Source: Siphonodentalium dalli (Eukaryota > Mollusca > Scaphopoda > Gadilida > Siphonodentaliidae). Taken from it: DNA of 64,000 nucleotides. Position numbers and translations under genes: made by a program. Where the stretch lies: the NCBI GenBank assembly GCA_032622095.1, contig CP136063.1:83307980-83371979 (forward strand), in the 5' to 3' direction. Under the pieces are notes generated by a model. The model saw nothing but the letters and a program-made list of their open reading frames with translations, searched no databases and was not told the DNA's origin. Shown piece after piece: positions 12,801 to 24,800 of this stretch; within the stretch, counting starts at the first letter, position 1, and every line of letters starts with the position of its first letter.

Positions 12801-15800
12801 GTTCCCGAAATTGGAAATCTCAGAATTGTTTACCGCACGAAAAGTGGGTTATCTACCTTTTCGAATTAATAAAATGCCGAAATATTTGAACACATTTGAC
12901 TTAATAAATTTGGGGTTTGGGCAGCTTGTGGTGATAATATACCTGGTAGTTATCGTTGCCTAGTGTCTGTTTTTGAATACCAACACATACACCATTGTAT
13001 GTCTATCATATTCGATGTTAGAAACATAACTAATTTCTGTTTTCTAGTTTCCTATTTTCGTGTTAATTATCATTTGACAGCTTCGGTCAAATTGAAAATC
13101 GTAATAAAATTGGTTTAACGCGGGCCTTTTTTCCAGACGCAGCTATGCCCGAGAATTAAAACACTTTTTTTGTTTGGCCTAACAAAGCAGCAGATTGATG
13201 ATTAACTAGTTTCCTTTGAAAATATATTTTAGTGCATCTAGTTGACCCTTCATTAGATCATATTTGAAATTCACGAGCTCCTTGGAATGAATACAGGAGG
13301 TTTTAAATCCACTATTGAAACTGATAGAAAATATAGTTTTTGAAACATGTGCTTTTATTTTAATAATACTTCTGAAGAAAGCAGCGTAGGGATTTTTTTC
13401 GGCAGACTATTTCTTGCTATTATATCTATGGCCGGCCATTCGGTCGGAAATTACATGAAATAAAAGTTAATGGTGGTTTGTGAAAACAATAGTCTCTATT
13501 TTCAAACCAATATACTCCATTTCCAAACCAATAATCGTTCTTGGATTCAATAAGAGACAGTTCCGTTTTAATAGATATAGATTCATAATCAATGTTGACC
13601 GATGCAAAATTAATGTTCTATTTTAATTTAATAGTATTCATTGTTCAACTAATATCTAACAACACACAATTATTAAGATTCGCTCATATTTAATAAACGT
13701 ACATTCCGTTTCAATAGCCATATTTTCTTAATCAATAAAGATATTTCAAACCAATAGACAATTTCCCACAATCAATGATTATCGTTATAAAACTAATAGA
13801 CCTTATTGTCATTCTTATATTTAAAAGATATAAATTATCACCAATGCACAATTAACGTTCGTATTCGAATCAATATCTAATAGCGGAATCAACTATTTCC
13901 GGTGAAACCAATGACTAAAAATGCAGAATTAATGGACGAGTCTACAGAATTAATAGCTTCCGTTTACAAACCAATGAACGCTAGGGGCGCCACCAATCTT
14001 AAATTAACGCTAGGGGCGCCACCAATCTTGCTGGAATCACCTAACTGCAAAATCCGTGACGTCAACATGGGATATCCCCGCTGCCAAAAAAAAATGCATG
14101 TTCTCAAACATTTTCGCATCAGAAAGTGACCCTGAACATGAAAACTGCGATGATATACGGACTGTGGACTATATCCTGTACCTGTAGCAGATACCGAAGA
14201 TGCATTTGAGAGCTTGTTTTTAATATTGACCCAGAATGCCGACGAAGATCTGAATTAAGCAACCGAATTTGAGGACTGTATGATGTTGATGTATCACTGT
14301 CAGTATCTAGTATAAGTCATTCACTGTCAGTATTACTGTGATTATCACTGTTCCCAGAGTTGCAGGGATTGTCTGTAAAAATTCGGGGGAGAACTTAGGA
14401 TGTGTGTGACAAGTATTAACAACAGCAGTATGAATATGATTATGTCAACAATAACAACAACAACATCTCGAACACCGTAAGATAATCGTTCGATCTACTG
14501 CGTAGTGCGTACTAGCACTGTACATTGCGACGACTTCTTCTGAAAACAACCATTGAGTGGAACCGCTTCGAACAGTCAGATGTTGATTCAGGCGATCTGT
14601 AATACTGAATGTCTGAAGGATTTATTAAATATGGATTCTATTTTCTAGACGTTTCATACGAGCGTCGTGGAATAGGATTCTGAACATTGCTGGAGTATTG
14701 ATCAAGTAAACCTGACAGTGCAAAGAGCACTTCAGAACTCAATCATAAGCCAACTAGAACAGAGGTCATGTCAACTTACAGGTTGCATTATACATGCATA
14801 TATTGTGACCACATAAATGATATATACAACTGCAGTGACTTCTTCATTATTTCAGTATTCGATACCATAACCATGGTCGTTCCATCCATACCATAATTTT
14901 TGGTTTTACATACCGGTACGGTACCGGATTGTTTGGTTACTTTTTTTTATTTCGTACTTTGTAGAAAATCATTTATTTGTTTCCATATGGTGTGACATAC
15001 ATGTAGTAATATGGTACGAAATGACCAATTGATTTCCTACATGGTACGAAACGACCAAACAATAAGGTACGAAACTACCAAAAATATGGTACGAAACTAC
15101 CAAAAATATGGTACGAAATGACTTAAGACGATACAAAACGTCCTGTACCCATTTATATCTCCTCGGCAAGGGGAACAACCAGACAGTGACCCTGTAGACT
15201 AGCAGCGCCAACATCGTTGGTTTGATATTAGGCCCTATATCACCCTGAGGTAACCTCATATCACAACCAGCCTGACGTCGAAGGCTGATATGAGGCTACT
15301 GAGGGCTGAAATCAGGCCTATAATATCAAACCAACCAAGTAATACCCTACATGTATCTATTAATTACGGTAGTTTGCCTCTTAGTAACAGTGTAATATTG
15401 ACAACTCTTTCTAATGAGTGACATCACAAAAAATTGGTATCTATGCCTATTCTAACAGTGAAATAGAATTGCACCATGTCAAAGCCATACCGTGTATTAC
15501 TCAGATCGTGATGTCATAAAATCATACATGTATTACTCTTAATTAGTGATGTCGTAAAATGATATTACTCGATTTAGGGCAAATTGAAGTGATATTCACC
15601 TAAGTACAAATGGAGTTTGATAACAAGCCATACCGTGCAAAAATGTCATATCTAATTAATAATTTTCGAACAAATTTTGGACCGATATACATGTACCCTG
15701 TAGCCATCTGTAGGAAACTTCCTTCCAAGGGGGTGCTGTCGGAACATACATGTATCAAGGTGGACCCCCTCCCCAATGGGAGACTCGTATCCATGCCCAT

Positions 15801-18800
15801 TGGAAATAAATGATAATGTGCAATGGATGAATAGGTTGTTGGCATTTCATACCATTGAAGTTTGACATAGAGATGTTTCGCACCAGGGTTCTGGACATTT
15901 CATACCAGTTCCTGTATCATTTCGACAATTCGTACCTTTGAGTATACCGGTATTACTTTTTTTTAAATGACATTAAAGGTACTCGATGGTTCCCATATCA
16001 TCATATTTCAACAACAACAACACCATTTTTTGAAATGCCACTTCGTTTACCAGAATCGATTAATGCCCCAAAAATAATGCTAACCAGTCAAATATAGTAT
16101 ACAATTGCCCAAAACCTGTTATTTATCAATATTTTGTTCAATGAAATTTTGTGGGTTTGTCAAATATCTGACACAACAAAAGCCACTTGCTTTTTGAATT
16201 ATCCATCTTCATCTGTCCTCTTTCGACTTTTTATTGGGCCACTAAAAATTATCGATAGTGAAAAATAATAGATTTCAAAAATCGATATCTGATCACTCTC
16301 AGCTTTGATGGGTGGGTTCCTCAACTCAAATCAAATATGTTTTACCCCGAAGCCAAGGAAATAGTAATATTAAAGCGTTAATTAGGATTATGCATCTTTA
16401 ACTTTGTCGCGACAATTTCAATTTGTTCATTTTGTTTCGAAAAAAAAAGAAAGAAATATGTTAACATGTAAATGTCGGGTTGTCATCATCACGAACGTTA
16501 AATCATGATCATGTTCGCTTTCATTAAGTTAACACGATTAAAATAATTTTTCACATACATGTACGAATTACCATTCATCATTTTTGGGAATCAACGAAAC
16601 ATACCAATATATGGTGTGAAATGACCAAAAACATGGTACAAAACAATTAAATGTGTCATTCAAATCAAGGGTACAAACTGGCCATAGTAGGAAAAAAGTC
16701 GTTTGAGCCATCCAACAGACCTGGGTGAATCGCCGGGCGATCGGTCTTCCACAGTAAGGATGCATCTGGGAAGAGGGGAGTCAATCTAATTAACTGTTAT
16801 CTATAACCAATACTTAAAAACAATAACAATTTATTCTGATTTCTTTTGAAACACACAGAATAATTATTTACTGAGAATATTCAATATAAACATGTACAAA
16901 TTCTCAAACAAAGGGAATTTCAATGTTCAAGAAATTTTGAGTCCCCTCTTACTATGGGAGGCCCTTTTCACATTTATTATTTATTTGCGCTCAAGCACAA
17001 ATATTAAGCGCAAATATTTGCGCTTAAGCATAAATCATTTGGGCTTAAGCGAATGTCATTTGCGCTTAAGCACAAATATGTGTCTATCAATTTGTTTGCG
17101 CTTAAGCGAAAATCATTTGCGCTTAAGTGTAAATGATTTGCGCTTAAGCGCAAATACCTAACACTCCTTTACTTCCCTCTGATTGTGAATGATGGAGTCC
17201 ATCTCATAGTATATTATTATGGGCCCATAGTAGTAGCCCATACAGACTCGAAAGTTGAAAAATCAAAAACATCTCTGTCTCTGGTGTCCCAAAAATTGGT
17301 GCCTCATTCCCAGAGCTCTAGTATATTTTATTAAAGGGACATCTCCTGCACAAATATATACCATTTCCATGGTCATAGAAGGGGAATTAGGGGTTACTGG
17401 GGGCTTGCTTCCCTCGTGGTGTACATGTACTTATTGAATAGAAATAGGGGAAAAACATATTTTCATATTATCAGCATCCCTGTCCCTAAGAATTTGTGTC
17501 TCCATCCCAGAGATCTATTACATTTTATAAAAGAGACATATCCTGTACAGATCTATACCATTTCCATGGTCATAAAAGGTACCGGTATCTAGGGATCACT
17601 GGGGATTGCTTCCCTCATATGATGGGCCTATATAGACTTGAGTGCAAGCCTGCAAATAGCGTGTCTGTCATTTGCAGAATGAGGTCCCCAGAGGGTGAAT
17701 TTAGTAACGCTACACCGCATAGTGGGCTAGCATCACTAAATTTACCCTCTGGGGACCTCATTCTGCTTAGGGCCCTCAACTGCTATGGCAGTCCTATGAT
17801 CAGATTGAAGTTCCCCAGTTGAAGTTGGTGATGTTCACCCATTTGGAGCCTCAATTATGGATTTTGTCTTCTGCAAATTAGGGGATATAGAAACTTCCCA
17901 GATGGGAAAACGTAACTAAAAACAATGTTAATTTGATACCATAGTTACTTCCCAGAAGATGAGGCCTAAGCAGAATGAGGTCCCCAGAGGGTGAATTTAG
18001 TTATGCTAGCCCGCTATGCAGGGTAGCATCACTAAATTCACCCTCTGTGGACCTCATTCTGCAAATGACAGACACTCTATTTGCAGGCTTGCTTGAGTGA
18101 TGTGTTAGGCCTATGCCATTTAAAATTAATTCAGGGAGATCAATGCATTAATTTCTATTTCCACTTTAGCGCAAATGATTTGTGATTAAACGTAAAATAT
18201 TTGCACTTAAGCGCAAAAATTCATAAGTAATTGTATGTCATAATTTGCAAAGTTCTGTCAAATTCTTGTTAAAATATGACTAGATTCATAACGGTGATAT
18301 TTGGCTAAATTTCATACCGAGTTATGTATAATCGAATTATTGAGGGATCGGGAGGGACTTGGATCATATGAATGACATATATTCATTGCTCCAATTATCT
18401 CTTAACATGAGCAATACAAAATGAAGTCACATTTCCGAACCAGTTCCATACAGCAGAACCTGATCTAGAAGATATTAGCGAAAAAACGTCAAATTCCCTC
18501 CTTCAGCTGTCATTTTGACGACCGTCTTGGGCGGGGAGTTCCAATTTTACCCTAAAAATGTGGCGTTATATCTCTCAAGAGTCATACGTACTGAATATGC
18601 CTAATTTTAATCGTATATTTCATGGTAAGATTACTTGCGACATTTAGTAAATTATATAACCACGAAACACTCTTTAAATTTGGAAAACTCCTTAAACGAG
18701 GGGTTAAATTGAAATTCCAGCATGGCTCCATATCTAATACCAATACGTATGTAAATATGTAATATGTCCGCATATGTGCAAAGTTTCATGCTTTCGTCAG

Positions 18801-21800
18801 ACAAATTAATAATTGTCTTGAAATTTTTATTTAATCTACTCCACTGTGTTATAGTGGACCATAGTGAATATTTATCGTCGTTTTATTTGCACCGAGTGAA
18901 CTACTGCAAATCGTCACACCGACATGACATTGGGAATTCCCATGTTTATTTATATATTTCTGACGTCACATGAATACAGTTTCTTCAAACATCGCCATCA
19001 GAGACCCCTAGCGTTCTTTCACGTTTTAATCATTGATTTCGAATTCCTAATCATTGGTTTGATCGGAAATAGTAGATTGCGCAATTAGATATTGAATTGA
19101 AAGAACGTCATTAATTTTGCATTGGTGATAATTTATATCTTTTAAATATAAGAATGACAATAAGGTCTATTAGTTTTATAACGATAATCATTGATCGTGG
19201 GAAATTGTCTATTGGTTTGAAATATCTTTATTGAAAATATGGCTATTGAAACGGAATATACGTTTATTGAATATGCGCGAATCTTACTAATTGTGTGTTG
19301 TTAGATATTAGTTGAACAATGAATACTATTAAATTAAAATAGAACATTAATTTTGCATCGGTCAACATTGATTATGAATCTATATCTATTAAAACGGAAC
19401 AGTCTCTTATTGAATCCAAGAACGATTATTGGTTTGGAAATGGAGTATATTGGTTTGAAAATAGAGACTATTGTTTTCACAAACCACTATTAACTTTTAT
19501 TTCATGTAATTTCCGACCGAATGGCTGCCCATATATATCGGACAAATTCTGACACATTTGATCTGATCCAGCCAATTTCAAACTGAATATGGACAGTTCA
19601 GTTTCTAAGAATATTGATTAATGAATTGTAACTGACAAAATTCTAAAATAAGAGGATTTCTGTCATTATTTAGGTGGTGGCAGTGGTAAGTCAGTCGTAG
19701 CTAGTGGACTGAACTCTGCCTTGCAGCTTGTATCAGTCGGCCATTTCTCGTAACTAGAATTAAGAAATTTGTGTCTTCGGAACAATTGTATCTTTACATT
19801 TGAAACAGTTTATGATGGTCCAGAATGGTGAATGATAACAACATTTCAATGGAGTCAGTTGTTATGGTTTTCGGGATAATTACGTTATATTTTACCACCA
19901 GAAAATGGACAAAACAGTCCAGCACACAACGTCATGGCATCAGTCAGCAGTGAAGAGGTTAAGGTTAGAAAATTATGTGGCCCTTTAATCCTTTCATGAT
20001 GGGAGCTGTGCTGGTGCAGCATTAAAGATACTGTGCCAGTGCATTTATGTGAAATTGCATTTTCTGCTGCTTAATATCTAATATTGTGCATTCGGTTCTG
20101 ACAGGGTATGGAAAGTTTGCATGGGGGCCGTTGAGACAAATATTTTCAGTGAATGTAGTCATTCAGGCATATCATCAGTTTCTGAAATAGTATCAATGTA
20201 TATATTGTCGTTCTGTTGTCAACTGGATAAATAATACCACATGAATAGTTGGCAGGCATATTTTTCTCTTCCTATAAAAGTATTTTTGTTTGTGAGACAT
20301 CAATTTGTCTGTATAAAAGGGATAATTACCCAGTAGCATTTCCCCAAGATTCACTGAATTTTCGGACAATACTTCCAGAGATTATCAGCTTGTAACAGTG
20401 TGGTAAAAATCTAGCCAATCAGACCAAAATTGATTTTCTTTAGCCATATTCCCCCAATAGAAAAAAAACTTGTTTTCATCCAATTTTTTCCCCAGACAAA
20501 CTTTGTGAAAATTATAATACAACTTACTTGAGAAATGGTCACACATTGTACTGTTTATAAGACAACTCACTTGAGAAATGGTCACACATTGTAGTGTTTA
20601 TAAGACAACTTACTTGAGAAATTGTCACACATTGTACTGTTTATAAGACAACTCACTTGAGAAATGGTCACACATTGTACTGTTTATAAGACAACTTACT
20701 TGAGAAATGGTCACACATTGTAGTGTTTATAAGACAACTTACTTGAGAAATGGTCACACATTGTACTGTTTATAAGACAACTTACTTGAGAAATGGTCAC
20801 ACATTGTACTGTTTATAAGACAACTCACTTGAGAAATGGTCACACATTGTACTGTTTATAAGACAACTCACTTGAGAAATGGTCACACATTGTAGTGTTT
20901 ATAAGACAACTTACTTGAGAAATGGTCACACATTGTACTGTTTATAAGACAACTCACTTGAGAAATGGTCACACATTGTACTGTTTATAAGACAACTTAC
21001 TTGAGAAATGGTCACATATTGTAGTGTTTATAAGACAACTTACTTGAGAAATGGTCACACATTGTACTGTTTATAAGACAACTTACTTGAGAAATGGTCA
21101 CACATTGTACTGTTTATAAGACAACTTACTTGAGAAATGGTCACACATTGTACTGTTTATAAGACAACTTACTTGAGAAATGGTCACACATTGTACTGTT
21201 TATAAGACAACTCACTTGAGAAATGGTCACACATTGTACTGTTTATAAGACAAATTACTTGAGAAATGGTCACACATTGTAGTGTTTATAAGACAACTTA
21301 CTTGAGAAATGGTCACACATTGTACTGTTTATAAGACAACTTACTTGAGAAATGGTCACACATTGTACTGTTTATAAGACAACTTACTTGAGAAATGGTC
21401 ACACATTGTACTGTTTATAAGACAACTTACTTGAGAAATGGTCACACATTGTACTGTTTATAAGACAACTTACTTGAGAAATGGTCACACATTGTACTGT
21501 TTATAAGACAACTTACTTGAGAAATGGTCACACATTGTACTGTTTATAAGACAACTTACTTGAGAAATGGTCACACATTGTACTGTTTATAAGACAACTT
21601 ACTTGAGAAATGGTCACACATTGTACTGTTTTTCAGAATGGTTCCATCTTCTACATGTTGTGAACTAAGCCGGCATTTGAAGACGTCTTTAGGACAGTAG
21701 TCGAAACTCAGACAATCAATTTTTGATGATGCCACACACAAGTCAGCGCATGTAGATGCTCCAGTTGCACTACTGTAGGAGTCGGAGTTTCCAGTATGCA

Positions 21801-24800
21801 CAAATTCCTTCTTCCGAATAAAAGTGAACTGAGCTGAGAGAAAACAAAAATAGGATTTTATATTTTAACCCTGACATCTGAATGAATTCTCCATTCAAGT
21901 CTGAGTTTAATGTGCCTGTCATTTGCAGAATGAGGTCCCCATAGGGTGAATTTAGTGATGCTATCCCGCATGGTGGGCTCGCATCACCAAATTCACCCTC
22001 TGGGGACCTCATTCTGCCTGGCCTCATCTGCTATGGGAGATATAGACTCAGATTGAAGTTCTCAAATGGTGAAAATTGTGATGTTCACCCATTGGGAACC
22101 TCGATTATGCAATGTGTCGTCTGCCAATTTGGGCATATAGAGAAACTAAACTAAAAAAGAAATAGAATCTATGTGAAGAAGTTTCTATAGAAATTTGATA
22201 ATAAAGAAACCTTCCAGAGAAGGTGAGGCCTAACCAGAATGAGGTCCCCAGAGGTGAATTTAGTGATGCTAGTCCACTATGCAGGATAGCATCACTAAAT
22301 TCACCCTCTGGGGACCTTATTCTTCAAGTGACAGACACTAAACTCAGGCTTGCTCACATTCAGCTATAGAAGTAATAAATATAAACACAAACATATGGTA
22401 TGTGGCATAGTTGAGTAGGTATCAATATCATTTACATTTAAGGATTGAATTATCTGCAAGGAAGGCTATAACCCTGTCATGACCAAAACGGCATTTCATT
22501 TCGGAACCTAAATAGCCAAGGTCACCTACAGACCACCTGGAAGAAGACAGTTTCTAAGTCTGGCAATGCAAATATTTTTCATGGATTTTTATCCCGCTTG
22601 ATACGAAGACATTTTTTCTAAGAACTAGCCCTTTCCTAATAACTGCATCTGGAACTTAAATGTGCCAACTGAACTGCTGAAAATTTAGCGGCAAGTCAGC
22701 TCAGAGAGAGCTTTTAATGGCAAAACTTAAACAAAATACTGTAATGCCCTAAATAATCGACTCCTTAACCACAGCATAATTATGGGTAATTTTTCAGGAT
22801 TTAGTCGGAAATATGACTTGTTGCCATTCACCGGAAAGCTCTCAATATATGAATCCTTATCTAATGAAAATAACTTGAATAATATCTGATATTTAACCCT
22901 TCAATTTTACAAGTAATTTTATTTTCAGTTCAAAACCATGTGCATAGAAAGCATTTAGAACAGTTTAGCCATATATGCACAAGATAAATACTTACACTAA
23001 ATTCACCCTCTGGGGACCTCATTCTGCTTAGGCCTCATCTTCTGTGAAGTATCTATAGTCTCAAATTAACATTGTTCTTGTAACTTTTTCACTTCTGGTT
23101 CAGTTTCTATATCCCCTAATTTGCAGAAGATAAAATGCATAAACGTGGTGACTAATGGGTGAACATCACCAACTTCAACTGGGGAACTACAATCTGATCC
23201 TAGGTCTCCCATAGCAGTTGAGGCCTCAGCAGAATGAGGTTCCCAGAGGGGGAATTTGGTAATGATAGGGATAGCGTCACTAAAGTCACCCTCTGGGGAC
23301 CTCATTCTGCAAATGACAGACACACTATTTCAAGTCATAAATGCTTACATACCATCGGGTGGAGATCGATCCAGTAATGTGACTGCTATGAAAATATTAG
23401 CATCATCAGAGGTGATCTGCATGTCCTGAATTCTGAGTGGCGTCACGCCCATCATACCGGCCATTTCAATCTGAGTTGCCATCTTCAGTTCTCGAACAGT
23501 GCTGGGATTGAATGCACCTAAAATCAAGAAAATCCATAATTCTGTATTAAATATTCATATTATCACAACAGTGTGTTGATCCGTGTCGTAGTATCACATT
23601 GAGTTGAGGTGGGCAATCTGCAAACCTCAACGAGACGGGATGCGACGTCACGGATCAACTCACTGCTGTGATAAAAGGTTTATTATATGATGCCCACTTT
23701 ACATTAAGAACCATTTAATTACAGATTGTTTTCACTTCAGCAGTTAATTTTCTTATTTTCAATGGATAAATAGTCCATCGTCATTAATCGGCACATCTCG
23801 TAATTTCTGTTGGGAGTGTGATCTGAATTCATCCGGGGAAATCTCACTCAGTGTGATCCGACGATTTGGATTAGATCGTCAAACAATAGTGGTATTTAGG
23901 GAAGAATAGTCATAGTCATATAATAAAAGCATATATATTAACCCTTTCTTCACTAAAAACTCATTGACGAGTAAATGTTCAGGTATTAAGTTCAGCAAAT
24001 GGCCATATTATCTGAACATTTCTCACAAATTAACCCTTTCATGTCTGGAGCTTCCTGAAAATTTGCAAAAATCCTGTGCCAATGCTAGGGCTTCACGGTG
24101 TTTCGGTATTTAGTCATATCGCGATACTGTTTTTGACATGGTATAGCTGTCGGCTTCACTTTATGTAAATATATGGTACATAGTAGCCGCCAGTTTGGAT
24201 ATTTATATCGACGATATCACTATCAGTGTCCAGTATTTAATTACCCCAAACACCTCTGATGCTGAGACAAAGGCCATGGCTAACAGATTCGAATTAACGT
24301 TGCATGAACATTAATTACATCCACTGCTCCTTAAGCATTTGTCAACACAATGCAGACAATCAAGTAGGCATGCTTCACACAATGGGCGGCAATTTGCGTT
24401 TATATGGGCTGACCTCAGCTCAATATTTCTGGAAGTTTTCCAGGCCAAACACTATGAAAATGTGTGGTGTTGTATAATCTGGACAATGACACGAGTTTGT
24501 TGTTAATATTCACACAAGCGAATCTTAGTTAAATTTAATGTTATAAGCGACCCGCAGTTGGTAGGGAATTACCAATGTCATCAGGCACTTATAAATACAT
24601 GTATATGTCTCTGTCGTATAAACAATGAAACTCCGGACAATTTAGGGAGCCTCGCATATATAATAGAATGCATTGGCCTATAGCAATATTTACCTTGACC
24701 TTGTAAGCAGTGAATTCACTTATATATGCGAGGCTCCATATGGGAGAATGCACTGGCACAGGACCTTTAATGCTGCACCAGTGCAGCTCCCGTCATGAAA

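Larger units (their letters stand above)
14870..16640. repeat. Dispersed motif cluster GGTACGAAAYGACC
   Basis: At least ten copies of ATGGTACGAAATGACCA-like motifs occur, direct at 15010-15125 and 16600-16645 and mostly inverse at 14870-14960 and 15845-15950. They look like the arms of a separate element or subterminal binding sites; no exact ends found. Confidence 0.55.
13427..19533. mobile_element. 6.1-kb TATGG-ended element with ~560-bp inverted arms
   Basis: The left end TATGGCCGGCCATTCGGTC mirrors the right end TATGGGCAGCCATTCGGTC, and TATATC lies directly outside both (6-bp target duplication). The arms (about 13427-14000 and 18995-19533) are nearly identical inverses. Each is an array of about 20-25-bp phrases opening with AAACCAATA, AATCAATG or AATTAATG. 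The 5-kb interior has no transposase-sized ORF and holds other insertions. The superfamily is unknown; 6-bp duplications make IS3EU or Dada possible. Confidence 0.8.

Noticed and set aside
13902-14129. 75-codon ORF at the inner end of the 6.1-kb element's arm as a transposase start
   Set aside because: It is mostly arm sequence with motif phrases; no catalytic motif and no continuation in any frame.
20518-21632. Tandem coding exons encoding repeated CDHF peptides
   Set aside because: Each unit includes intron bases and shifts frame (43 is not a multiple of 3); stops occur quickly after the first unit.
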